This document shows positions 9,686 through 21,124 of a stretch of DNA of 64,000 nt, one piece after another. The notes beneath the pieces are model-generated. The model saw only the letters and a program-made list of their open reading frames with translations. It had not been told where the DNA came from and made no database searches. Each line of letters begins with the position of its first letter. The first letter of the stretch is position 1. This DNA comes from Amphiura filiformis (taxonomy: Eukaryota; Echinodermata; Ophiuroidea; Amphilepidida; Amphiuridae): assembly GCF_039555335.1 (NCBI RefSeq), contig NC_092628.1, positions 68,142,292 to 68,206,291 of the forward strand. The letters run 5' to 3'. The position numbers and the translations under genes were made by a program.

Positions 9686-10701
9686 AGCTAAATGTTCGGA
9701 CTGGGTCAGTGTCAAATCTGGCGTTCCGCAAGGCACTGTACTCGGTCCACTCTTATTTTTGATGTATATCAATGACCTTCCTGACGATATAACCTCCACT
9801 GTACGATTATTCGCAGACGATTGCGTAATCTACAGAACCATTTCTGGTAACCGTGACGCCGACCTTCTACAGACTGACCTTGACCGACTCACAGTGTGGG
9901 AGCATACTTGGCAAATGAAATTTAATCAAGAAAAGTGTTTTGTTATGAAAGTTACAAACTCACGCAACCCCAAAACACATACATACTCATTAAATAACAC
10001 TACCCTGCAGGAGACGAACTCACACACATACCTCGGGGTAGAATTGTCAAATGACCTTAAATGGAATAAACACATAGACCATATGACTGCAAAAGGAAAC
10101 CGATCATTGGGGTTCATTAAGAGAAATTTGCGTTCATGCACACAAGATATCAAAGATCTGGCATACCGCTCGCTAGTTAGGCCATCACTTGAATATTGCT
10201 CAGCGGTCTGGGACCCGTATACTACAGAACTCATACATCAGGTGGAGGCAGTTCAAAGGAGAGCGGCCCGCTTTGTAAAAAATGACTACGACAGATACAG
10301 CAGTGTTACCACCATGACTCCAGTGGGGAACACTAGCCAGAAGGAGAAACATCACCCGTCTAGCCATATTCCAGAAATCGATACAGGGTTACCTTTCCAT
10401 ACCAGTGCGAACGCTACTGCGCCCGGTACAGCGCTCCACCAGGAGATCTCATTCACAATCATTCATCGAACTTCAACCATCAAAAGATTGCTTCAAGTAT
10501 TCATTTATTCCAAGAACCGTCATAGACTGGAACAATCTACCACAAGAAATAATCAATATCCAAGAACCCAAAGCATTTAAGAACCAGCTCAAAGATCACT
10601 TCACCACTTAAGGAAGAACAAGCGCACACCATACCCGATTCGTCTTTCCCCACTAGGGGTGTTGAGTCGTATTTAACTAGAACTAGAACTAGAACTAGAA
10701 C
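9686..10701 (+). pseudogene. 5'-truncated, frameshifted CR1/Jockey-like LINE reverse transcriptase
   Basis: From about 9702 the frame reads WVSVKSGVPQGTVLGPLLF, the RT block with the SGVPQG motif, then YINDLPDD and LFADDCVIYR with the catalytic FADD motif. A thumb/C-terminal region follows with YLGVELSNDLKWNKHI, LVRPSLEYCSAVWDP and VQRRAARFV. Near 10317 a single-base frameshift moves the frame by +1. The shifted frame carries LQWGTLARRRNITRL and SFIPRTVIDWNNLPQEI, the expected LINE C-terminus, to a stop at 10609-10611. The endonuclease and the first RT blocks are missing, as in typical 5' truncation. A 3' region ends in four GAACTA hexamers (about 10674-10701), a microsatellite tail of the kind CR1-like elements have. 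The FADDCVIYR wording favours the CR1/Jockey group. Inactive copy. Confidence 0.88.
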
Positions 10702-13700
10702 CAGTTGGACTCTCGCGATCGGCATTGCTGCAATGTTTATTTATTATCAGTCAACCAGTGTTGCCACTACTAAAGGAGCCCAAAATCCCACCCAAAGTTC
10801 ACCTTATTCCTTACAATGTGTTTCAATGGGGAAGAAATTAATGGAAAATTCCCTTTGAAGTTTTTTGGCTCGCAAAAGTAGCTTTTGGGTCTGCTTTTGG
10901 GCTTGAAATAGTAGGACAGAAAACACGTCTCTCAAGATGCCGATGAGAGCGGAAATCGATGATCTGAGGGTCTATGGAACGGCTAGAAAAATTTTGGGGC
11001 TTCAGAGCGGGCAAACAATGAATTCAGAGGGTCTAAGGAACGGCCAGTGGCTCTGAAAAAGGGGGTCGTCGCCGCGGCACATACCCGTATAGCTGGGAAA
11101 TGTGAGTGCCCCCCCCGGGTCCCAAACATGTGCACTAAGTTAAGGGAGGGGCAAAGATTTTATGGCATGCCGCGGGCGTAGGACCTATTATAATATTTGA
11201 CATTAAACTCTATAGCCTAGTACTTTTGGACAACACTCAATTCATATAGAAAATGCAAGGTTGGATTGAGCAATCATGCAGTCATTTTTATTATAATGTG
11301 CTTGTAACTAACAGTAAACTATACCATGCGAATAAATATATTTTAAATAAAATGCCATGCTTTTAAGGGATTGGAGGAGTCACATTTTTTCATTTTTAGC
11401 CATTTAATTAAAAAACTATAGCATACTAAATATTGCTAAAACTTGAGACAGAAAAGGCAAAAAGACAGAAGTTATGAATGAGAGAGTTGACAGAATGTTG
11501 TAGTTTTAGGAGTTCGATTGTTATGGACATGATGGGTGTATGCGCGAAAATGTTGAAGGTCAAGGCCATCCAAGGTGAATTGAGTGTATAAGATTATCAG
11601 ATCATCAGTGTCGACAATTCTGTTGATATGATCACCTTTGAGCAGCAAACATTCTTGTTTTTAAGGTCGTCTGAATATAGATTGTTGGATTGTCGTGAAA
11701 CTCGGTGGATTTAATGTGTACATGTATCTTGAATTTATTATTATTTTTATATGTACTTATAATCAGGAAAGAAGAACACATTGTGTTTGGACTGTTTAGT
11801 CTATTTCTTCTTTCCTGGATTGTCATTTAAATTGCTTTTAGTGTTTTTTTCATGTTTGTAATTTATGACAATTGAAATAAATATTATTATTATCTGATTT
11901 CCATTGAGCCCTTTGTTACACGTCTGAATTAAACGTAGACCTATACTTAGAATAGGCCCTACATTTTTTCAATTCAGCTTTCCGACATGAAAATTCTTGA
12001 CTATTTCCAAGTATGTCATTGGTGGTATTTACGAATAAATACCGATATTTAGCATTCCAAGTAGGCCTACTTGTCAATGCAAAATTATGGAAACATGATC
12101 TTTATGCACGACGTTGTCTTTTTAAAAGACAGTTCTTGTTTGCAACTTCAGCTTTATACCTTACATTTACGTGCTTGCCTTTTTAAGGACTTTTCTTGTT
12201 GTTGATCGCCTGACAATAGGATAGTTATTTCACAATGTACCATACGCTTACACACTTGAGAGACCCAGACACTATACAGTACTTAGGTGATAATGTTTTT
12301 GAATATAAATTTATATAGCAGAAATAAAATAATATTAAAAGCTATAAGTAACCATATATACTGCAAAAAAATAAATTTAAGTGTCATAGAATTATTGTTT
12401 AGTGGTATTGCAAGATGAATTTTTTTTACACATTTTGGATAATGAATCTACCAATTATAGTGAACGAGGTTTATTGTCGTCATTGGTAAAAATAGTAATG
12501 TTGTATTGATATGGACTGCCTGTGCTTTTGAGTCATTGTTTTGATAAGTATGTAATAGAATTTGCCTTATTTCAACGCGTAACGTCCACGTAAGTACTAA
12601 ATCACATAACCTCAAACTTTCGTACACTTTGCTATTCTATTAAATCAAGAAAAAGGAGGGTGGAAGTTGTTGAAAACTTGTAGTTTTTACCGTGCGAACT
12701 GTAATGACTGCGATCGCGATCAGTGTCATTTCCGCAAGAAATTGATTTGCATGAAACTCTATGGGAAAGTCCCACATTGTGGAAAGTCCGTACATGCACA
12801 CATGCACAGACTTTGACCAACATGCGAGCAATACGTGAGCATTCAGTTGTTGATCTATTTTTATTCCTGATGTAGCCAGTTCTAGTGACTAGTACACGTA
12901 CACTCTATGCATGGATTGCGTATGATTTTCCTCATGAATAATTAATGAGTCACTGGCCTACTTCTGGAATCTTGCATTATTATGATTTTCTTGCAGTATA
13001 TTACTTCAAGATCTATACAATGCATGTAGTTAATCAACTTGTTCTCTAGACTAAACAATTTGATCATTTAGTTTTCGTATTTAGTGGTAAGTATGAGTTG
13101 ATAGTACAAAAGTTTATAACTTCCAGCTTTTCATGAATATTAATTTTTTTAGTGACATAAAATGTTGTTATTTTTTAATTATTGCCATGTCATCGTTAAT
13201 TGTGATCAATTTTCATTATCCCAATTCGATTGCAATAATGATCTGCCAGGGCCACTTAAAGTCATACGCATGCAGGCTGCATAAAACTAAATCAATCAAT
13301 TCAAGATATGTCTTTCGTTTATACTTTAGTTCGCAACGCAAACTTAAAAAACCGGGCAAACAGACAGCATATTGGTGCTGCCCTATCGTTGTGCAGAGCT
13401 ACTACGGTATGGGTTCCCTGTACTACGTAAGACTAGAGTAGACAGGGTTCGATTTAACTTGTGAGTTGTGTCGTGGAGCAAAATGCTCCCCATTTTGGAC
13501 AACCTACACAAATTTCAGCTTGTATAGCAATTTTTTACAATGTAAACATATGCTAATATTATAAGAACATCGCCTAAATAAGGTTTTCGCTTTAACCCTG
13601 AGAGTAGATTGTTATTTATATTGCCCATTTGTCAAAGTATTTGTGCCAAACAATGACAAACATTTGCACTTTCTTTCCATTACTGTCGATGTGTTGTTAT

Positions 13701-13754
13701 GTTGTTGCCATTCTCAACAAGGTGAATGCCAATTGATCCTGATGTCATCAGATC
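10702..13754. other. Intergenic, no gene supported
   Basis: AT-rich. At 11761-11821, 16-base inverted arms (AATCAGGAAAGAAGAA) flank a short loop. AAATAAATATTATTATTATC at about 11876-11895 resembles a LINE 3' tail. Open frames up to 102 residues on either strand have no domains and sit in sequence without coding character. Nothing else was recognised. Confidence 0.4.
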
Positions 13755-13900
13755 TATGATGGAATACAGGACACTTCGCCCACAATGCACTTCGCCTACA
13801 CGCCATTTCGCCTACGTGCCATCTCGCCCCCTAATTAGCTATTGCGGCAATGCAACGCAATGACATTGTGGATGTATACGATCGATGCGCTCAGGATGTG
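13755..13900 (+). repeat. CGCC-motif repeat, plus-strand copy
   Basis: A run of short units such as CACTTCGCCTACACGCC and GTGCCATCTCGCCCCC followed by GTGGATGTAT-ACGATCGATG. The reverse complement of 19750-19892 matches over about 140 bp, including the units and the GATCGATG stretch. The two copies face each other across about 5.9 kb. Confidence 0.75.
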
Positions 13901-14199
13901 TGTGTATTCAGATCGTACTATCAATGATGTATTCATTAAATCGCCCCCATTGAATGGACGAGAATATAGTGACCACGTCCTGTTGTAGTCTTGAGAACCC
14001 GGGCTTGAGAGCTGAGAATAGCCCGGTGTCGATAGGTGATGGTTTGATGATGGTGCTGTGGTGATTTGAAGTTGAGAAGTATAATAGTTGTATTTCCCCC
14101 TCACCTAATTTAGCTATATCGGCAATTAGAATAGTAGCTCAGTATTGTGTTTTCGAAATAAGGAAAGTATAGTGCATCAAAATTTAATAGGCCTACGTT

Positions 14200-15060
14200 T
14201 CCTACGGTACCGTTTTTTTAATAGTCTTTTGGACTTTTGCATGTTTTCTTTATTGGGCAATTTGTAATATTCTTCTTTCATATTTCGTAATGTTTTTTTA
14301 GTGTTTGGCTTTTTTGTTGTTCTTGGTTCTTGCTATAATTTGTTATGTTGTTTAATGTTTATTTGTTTTTCTTTGTTTGGATTTATTAGAGCTTTGTCTG
14401 AGTGGGTTTTGGGTTATATATTTTCAATTTAGTTTTTTCCTTTAATTAGTGTATTGTTTATGCTTTTCTTTGTTTGGTGAATAATTTCTTTGTTTGGGAT
14501 AGGTCTATGGCTTTTTGCTTGTTTTTTTTTTTGTTTCTAGTTATATTTTGGCTCGTTTTGGTTTGGTTATCCTTTTCTTTATTTTGTAATGTTTTGTAGC
14601 CTACTACATACTAATTTGGTACGATCGTATTGTTTTTTGTATATTATGCGTTTTTGTTTGTTTTATTTTGTCTGTATCAATTATTATTATTATGTCTGTC
14701 TGTATTTTGTACTGTTTCCTTTTGATTTTGTTTATTTGGTATTGTTTTCTGACATGTTTGGGGGTTGGGCTTTTTTGTGTCCTATTTTTCCATTTTTATG
14801 GTTTTCTGTCTTTCTTTCTTTCTTTTTTTTTTTTTTTTTTAGTATGCTTTTCTTTTGGTCTGGCTTTCTTTTGGATTTAGGCCTTTTTGTTCTATTTTTA
14901 TGTTTGTTTTTCTACTTTTTGTTATGTGTTATGTTATTGTTTTGTTATGTGGTTCTACTTTTTTTAAATATTTTTAGTCACAATTTTGTTTTACTTTTAT
15001 TCGCCTCTTTTATTTGGTCTGATTTTATGTTTTACTGCATGTGTTCTTAACTTCTTCTTA
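14200..15060 (+). repeat. T/G-rich low-complexity tract
   Basis: About 850 bases where the plus strand is mostly T with G and very little A or C, including pure T runs near 14823-14840. A 153-residue open frame (14589-15050) translates as Phe/Leu/Cys/Tyr-rich sequence and is a consequence of composition. The strand asymmetry resembles an expanded pyrimidine simple repeat. Confidence 0.7.
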
Positions 15061-17080
15061 TTATATTGCCACTTTTGGATGGATTTCCGTGGTTCCTGGT
15101 GGGTTGTTGTTGGCATCTGAGTCTGACTCATGGTAGGCCCTATCTGATCGGTATGATTTGGGTCCATAATTTTCCTTTATAGCTCCCGCCCGATAATAAT
15201 ATGATCGGCGAGCTAATACACAGATTGTAGGCGCTGGAATGAAATAGCAATTTTTTTCGTTTTAAATTTACATCATTTGTTTGGCTCGAAATTAAAAGGG
15301 GATAATGCGATCAGTACGAGCTAATATATAAGAGCTGTCAGTGAAAACTATCATTTAAATAGGAAGCTATTTTTTATGCAAATCACACATTATTGAAGGA
15401 CCACTTCGTATGAAATGGGAATGTTTTGTGTAAGAAAATAATGTAACAACAAAGAAAATTAGTAATTACATAAATATAACATATTATTGTCTTTCTCGTG
15501 TGCCCACGGACAAACAAAGTATAAAACGAATTTAAAAATATGCATAATATTGTACTAGTCATATATTATAATGTTAGAGATGCTTTTGTATTTGTGTTGT
15601 GTATGTTGTTTTTTATTCTTTCTATCTTTTTTTCTCAAGTTATTTGTGTTTTGTCCTGTTTAATATAAATATGCAAAATGAATAATAATAAAAAGGACCA
15701 CTTCATATAACTTCCAAATCTGGGAGTTTGATAAACCTAGATTTGGAAGATACGTGAGGCCTATGTCATGTGTACTTTATTCATGCATGTCGTATAATTT
15801 GAAACTTTGCTTTATAAACTGATAATGATGATTTATATGTTTAAGCTAGTAGGCCTACTCTATGTCGTACTCATGCAATGCTATTATTTAACCGTCTCAG
15901 CTTTTTGACAGTCGGACGAGTAGGACCTTTTTTTCTTTATAGTTACCAAACTATGCTTAGCTCAGAATATATGATCACTACTAGTATCTCACATGGCGTA
16001 AGAAAGACCATGAAGATTTAACTGGTGAAAGTTCCTTTTCGGAAGTGGACTTTCACAGTTTATCTTTCTTGACTGGCGAGAACTACTCTTTGACCGGTCC
16101 TCATCAGGGATTTCCCTTTTAACAAAGGAGCACCTGCGCTGCCCATATGATGTAGCATAAACACCGCCGTCAGCATGATCTGACTCGTTATACTTATACT
16201 TAATTGCTTTGGCTTCAAGTATTTAGCATGTATCCTATATAATATATTTATTTGATTCAAATGCAAGTAAGGGTTTAGGTATTTTAGTCTCAGCTCAAAC
16301 CAAAGTCAGAAAGTTTGATTTATTTATGTATATGACATGACCATTGACAATACAATAACGTATCAAAGGGGAAAAAAGAATTAGGCCTAGGGCCTCAAGA
16401 AAGAACAGGATTGAATAAAGAAAAATTAAGGACATAAGGAAAGAAAGACTTTGGCCTTATGCCTGAAGGAGGAAACCGGGTTTAACAATCTAATACGGTA
16501 TTCGCTTATAGTTTGAACCATTTGATTACCGACGGAGTACAAAACAAGCATAATTGGACGGAAAGAGAAAAATGATAATAATGGGTGTACTGAAATGATA
16601 TGTGAAAGACTAAAGCTAAAACTAAAAGACCTACGCATTTACAGCTGCAAGTGTTACGCTTCTCTACACAACATGTATATATAGATGGTCGCCTCATGAT
16701 GGAAGGGCCTTTTGATGACCAATGATCAAAGTCTATTCGGGCCTTCCCGGAGTCCTTCTTTCTTAAATTTCTTGGTGACAAGCTCAAAATCGAATCCTTC
16801 CCTTATTTCTTAAGTTTCTCCTAGTATTAATTTAGTGTGCGAAACTGAACTGTCAAGAGCCGGGCCAAGAGATAAAACCATATAGTGTAGGCCTTGATCG
16901 CTTTTACATAATACGCTTCAACCCTGATCATGCTGATTTTTTGGCATTGTAATGTTTTAACGTGTCCACTGAGTATACATTGGAATCAAATTCATTATGT
17001 TTGTAAGACATCGGAGCTACCCTGGGAAAAAATTTCAAATAAATGGAAACATTTTGTGCAATAAATGTGTTTATTGATAT
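15061..17080. other. Intergenic, AT-rich, small hairpins
   Basis: No gene supported. A hairpin with 11-base arms CTTCCAAATCT / AGATTTGGAAG lies at about 15711-15752, and an imperfect hairpin at about 16025-16056 pairs GTGAAAGT with ACTTTCAC. TAGGCCTA octamers are scattered. Short open frames on the minus strand near 16.4-16.8 kb lack domains. Confidence 0.4.
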
Positions 17081-17086
17081 ACGAGC

Positions 17087-17370
17087 TGTGATTTAATTTG
17101 AAACTTCACGTAACTCGTTATTTTCCCCAGATTTGGAAGATGTAGGTTGTTTGGTTTTATATACAGGTATGATTCGTTTTAAACTTCATATAACTCCTTA
17201 TTTTTCCTAGATCCTATTAACACTCGCACCGCGTCTTCTAGGTCTATCAAATACCATACATGATTTCATTTTAAACTTCATATAAATCATTATTTTGCCT
17301 GTTCATGTGTGCACCGTCTACGAATGGGTCTTCCCTATCTAGGCTTATCAAACACCCAGATTTGGAAGCT
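17087..17370 (+). repeat. Degenerate tandem repeat, three units near 100 bp
   Basis: Three units share a core like AAACTTCATATAACTC followed by CTTATTTTTCC. The CCAGATTTGGAAG string also recurs at the left and right of the block and in the hairpin near 15.7 kb, so these belong to one dispersed family. Confidence 0.55.
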
Positions 17371-19127
17371 CGGATTACTCGGATGTCGTTTGCATGATCA
17401 GGCTGGGCATACACACAATTAACACTTGTCTAAAATAATTCCTTCCTTGTTTCTATTATTATAATTATTATCTTTCTTTCATTTATCATGTGTATACCGT
17501 CTTGTATATTATACATATGCACATCATATTTCTTTACTGATTTCTAACAAACACAACGGTCAAACAAAAACAAAAATTTCAAATTGGATTTATGCGGCAT
17601 AAAAGTAACATTTTCAATTTCCGCTATTGATTCTTCGAGATGTGTTCATGAAGGGGTGTGCATGGAGTGTTAGCGGGAGTGTTAGGTGGGGTGTGTATGC
17701 GGGAGTGGACGTAGAGAGAACAAATAAACAAACCTAAGTCATTATAGAATTATAGGAGAAAGAAAACAAAACACAGATTCCAGATTCAGTTTTATGCGCG
17801 AAAAAGTAACATTTTCCATTTTCGCTCATAAGGTATTTCGGGGAAAATTGTGCAATAAATAGGAGTAGGATCCAAAAAGAGGTCTTTCGAGGGCAGTTGC
17901 TAACAAATGAGGCCTTTCGAGAGAAGACCCCCCAAAAAAAAAAAAAAAAGGAAAAAGAAAAGAGTTCTTTCTGGGCCATATTCTAAAACTTGATGGTCTT
18001 GGGAGGAAATATTCCTTGGGAGCTAGTCTTTTATGTGAAAACAATAAGAAAATGATGGGTCTTTGGATGTGTAGGCCTATAAGGGAGCACGTTATACTAA
18101 TAATATTTGACAAAGAATAACCCCAAATTAAAATTTTACCGAAATCGTATTTAGTATTAACCAGTTTTGCAAACATTTGCAACTTTTTCTTCTTCGCGTG
18201 CCTCCGATAGGCCTACTTCCGACCAAGCACAAAACATGGCCCGTATAATTCTCGGGGTCTTAATCAAACTGAGAGCATACTTGACCGGGACTTGTCAAGC
18301 AATCGATCGTACATCAGTGTGTATGCTGTGTGTATGCCATGCGGCGCCAAGAGGCCCGGCCTTGTCAAGGAAGGTACATCGGTGTATTCTGGCATTTTTG
18401 CGTGCTTGGATCATGGTACCATTGATTGAACATAATCACACCCGGCGTTTTCGTGTAAGTGGTAGCTAATGAATATCCGCCGTTAACACGCCGTGCAAAA
18501 TGGGGCATAAGTCACTGCACAGCCTCCCACAAAATATCTCAAAGCTGCATGCTGCTGGCGTTTGTTTTGCTAGTTGTGCGCATTTGTCTTTGAAAAATTT
18601 ATTTTTCCCTTAATTGTTTCATTAGGCTATGTCAAAGAAGATCTTCTCTGATTTAATATCTTTTATAGGACTGCAAGTTTTAAAAGTTTATTTTAAGTGA
18701 GTTTGAGCCGGTAAAATGAATGATACTCGCAAGCGCTTTTTTGGCCATATTATATAAATTATTAGGCCATACTGGCCATAATTAATTTAACACTAAAAAG
18801 TATGAACTTATATGAAGTAAACATAATTTGTAAAATAAAATAACACATATAATAGGGCCTAATTGATTCTTTTGTTCATGAAAACATATCTGTAAAAGTA
18901 AAATACATATTAGTATTTAACATAAAAATACATTTATAAGGCCTAAATTTCGGACATATTAAATTAATTATTGTGCGTGAAAATATAAGCTAATAATGTA
19001 AAAAAGTGATGACGATGATGGGAAACTTGGAATCAACTTTCATTACCCTTATGATTTTGTATCATAATTCAATGGCTTTCCTTCGTCTTCGTGTGTATGG
19101 TACGGACTTACAAGCACACAACATGTT
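17371..19127. other. Intergenic, no gene supported
   Basis: AT-rich with a purine homopolymer near 17934-17950. The string CTTGTCAAGCAATCG at about 18292-18306 recurs near 19319-19333, so the 18.2-18.5 kb patch and the Cys-rich open-frame patch at 19.1-19.4 kb share ancestry in part. No coding exon is convincing. Confidence 0.35.
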
Positions 19128-19421
19128 TTAACACGGCCCGCAATTACAATTTTTTGTTATGCACACTACCCGGCCTCCAACACGCTGGCAAGTAAAGACT
19201 TCCTTGAAATCGCCGGTATGACATAGTAAATCAATGGCACTGTCACCGCAGCACGCAACGTATCCAGTATATTCCATTTCCGGGCCATTCCGTGGTTTGG
19301 CTGGCAGATGCAGGGGACTTGTCAAGCAATCGTCGGCAGCAAATACCCGCGGTGTAAAAAGGGGCGAAACGCAAAGCACAGGCCCTGCTCGCTGAAAATG
19401 GCCAAAATTTATTTTAAACAC
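19128..19421 (-). CDS. Uncharacterised Cys-rich open frame, possible exon or decayed gene
   Basis: 97-residue minus-strand frame whose last 45 residues are strikingly Cys-rich: YVACCGDSAIDLLCHTGDF, then CQRVGGRVVCITKNCNCGPC and a stop. A second minus-strand frame at 19645-19830 (upstream in this orientation) has CNGGCGCIM, then GRVVCSC, sharing the GRVVC string. Even Cys spacing suggests a disulfide-rich extracellular domain. I do not recognise the family, there is no clear signal peptide and no confirmed splice pair. Part of the upstream frame overlaps a repeated sequence (13755-13900 / 19750-19892), so both may be repeat fragments. Confidence 0.2.
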   Translation of the reverse strand: MFKINFGHFQRAGPVLCVSPLFTPRVFAADDCLTSPLHLPAKPRNGPEMEYTGYVACCGDSAIDLLCHTGDFKEVFTCQRVGGRVVCITKNCNCGPC

Positions 19422-19749
19422 TTTATCACGTTATCAAGTTATTAAAAGTAGGCTGAAAGTTTATAATTATCTTCATAAAAATTCAAGTATAACACACTTT
19501 AACACGAAGTTATCAAATTATTAAAAATGCATGTTGAAAAATGCATACACATATTAAAATATTAAAAAATATTGTTATAATCACATCAGCACGGTTTGTT
19601 AAAAACCGAACATAAATCTACACCGGGACGGGACGGTAGGGGCCTCAATTTATAAAACACACACACAAATTTGTTGAATATTCCCGTGCATTCATTGGAA
19701 CGAATCCTTGATCGTATAGTTTGCTACCAACACAGGAACACACGACCCT

Positions 19750-19892
19750 TCCGGTCACATCGATCGTCATGATACATCCACAACCGCCATTGCAATGCAG
19801 CATTGCATTGCATAGGGGGCGAGATGGCACGTAGGCGAGATGCCGTGTAGGCGAAGTTGCGTGTGGGCGAGGTGTCCTGTTTCCCTATGATG
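19750..19892 (-). repeat. CGCC-motif repeat, minus-strand copy
   Basis: Reverse complement of the repeat at 13755-13900; the plus strand here reads GGGGGCGAGATGGCACGTAG and similar units. Together the copies form an inverted pair across about 5.9 kb. Confidence 0.75.
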
Positions 19893-20980
19893 ACACCCAG
19901 GGTTGTAGCTACAGTGGGCGGTGGTGGGCGGTAGAGCCCACCACGCAAGTTTTGGAGCCCACCACTCAGCTGCAAATTTGGCATTGGAGCCCACTATTCA
20001 AATTGCACAATTTTGTTGAATTAGAATTGTCAAGAATTTGATCAATTTTGACAACAAATTACTAAATATGCAATATTTTCATCAAATGCAATTGGACTGG
20101 CGATAAAGTCTTTTTGGATCCGGGGGGATTTTGGCTGAAGAAACACAATTTGTGAAACACACAAAATAGGGATACTTTTTCACAACACAAATTGTATAAA
20201 ATGTGTTCTTCATGACATATCTACATGTATATCAAGAAAAGTAAATGTGCTTATTCATTATTCTTAATATTGCTTGAAAATGAGAAACAAAAATATGCAA
20301 GTTTGGGACTTGTTTTACACATTTCTGTCCAAAAGAAAGGGCATCTATGAATTAAATAATGTTTTAACCGAAAAGGGAGCATGGTTGAGCCTTCATGGGC
20401 AAAGCAAAATTATAATATGTGGAATTGCTGGAAAAAGGGGTGTTTTTCCTCTGAAAAGTTCACGAAGTGAATTCCAAAAGAGGGTGTTTTCAAATTTTAG
20501 TACCAACAGGTATGGGTACGGTACATGGAGTGTAGGGATCAGGAGTTTGCATAAATGATGCATGTTTTGGGGTTTTCATCCTTTGCAGTCTACTGCCTTG
20601 TCCTTAGGGTGAATGAAATCTTCACATCATTAAGTTTTTGATGTAAGGGGTGGATGGAATTGAAATTCAGATATTGATCTGTGTGAGTAGATTTCTATAT
20701 AAAACAAGAAGCTTGATGTACTTATAAACGTGTCCAAGAATAGTGTGGAATTTGAGAGGCAGATCCAGGGTTCAACTACAAACTATTAAATATATGGCAG
20801 TCTGATAAAGGTGATACTACATGGTAGGCTACGGAAAATCCAAGGTGGCCAAGTTCTGCCATCGTAGAAAAAGGGTTAAAATCAGCAATATTCAATACAA
20901 ACATGTAGTATGTCCCACTGTAAATTGTAAAAAAACTGTTTAAAATCATAATATTTATATGTAATCTGTTATCATTCATC
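19893..20980. other. Upstream region of the TAX1BP1-like gene
   Basis: Contains three GGAGCCCAC-type repeats near 19935-20000 and otherwise AT-rich sequence. A splice acceptor at its right edge shows that the first (5' UTR) exon lies somewhere to the left, but I could not identify it, a TATA box or a CpG-rich promoter. Confidence 0.35.
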
Positions 20981-20994
20981 ATTGCAGCAGCAAG

Positions 20995-21124
20995 ATGGCA
21001 ACAACAAGAAGAGAATCAGATGGCCCAGCTATTCATTTAGATGCTGAGGAGGATGACTCTGTTATGACAACATCCGATTATGCCCAGGTGGTATTTCAAG
21101 ATGTACAGGAATGTTACCAACCAG
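20995..21124 (+). CDS. TAX1BP1: TAX1BP1-like exon 1 (coding), residues 1-44
   Basis: Starts at ATG 20995-20997 after an acidic, repeat-free leader. TTGCAG-CAG-CAAG-ATG upstream gives an acceptor at 20986-20987 or 20989-20990, so the 5' UTR is spliced. The exon ends CCAG with donor GTAAAT, phase 1. It encodes the acidic N-terminus and the first SKICH strand (VVFQDVQECYQP). Confidence 0.88.

Larger units (their letters stand above)
8929..11125. repeat. Repeat island with inverted CCCGGGGGGGGCACTC-type ends
   Basis: A G-rich motif ending CGGGGGGGGCACTC near 8938-8951 is mirrored by GAGTGCCCCCCCCGGGTCCC at 11104-11123, and adjoining bases (TGTGCCRC-type) also pair. Between them are the 33-bp minisatellite, AT-rich sequence and the CR1-like LINE fragment. 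It may be a single TIR element that captured a LINE, or two fragments of one dispersed repeat in opposite orientation. No target duplication was found. Confidence 0.4.

Noticed and set aside
10405..10611. Separate small gene after the reverse transcriptase frame
   Set aside because: It is the frameshifted continuation of the same LINE C-terminus.
13133..13441. 102-residue open frame in the 13-kb region
   Set aside because: No domain, no splice partner, AT-rich codons and no neighbouring exon.
14589..15050. 153-residue hydrophobic open frame that looks like a membrane protein
   Set aside because: It lies in a T/G-rich low-complexity tract where Phe, Leu, Cys and Tyr codons are forced by composition; no conserved motif.
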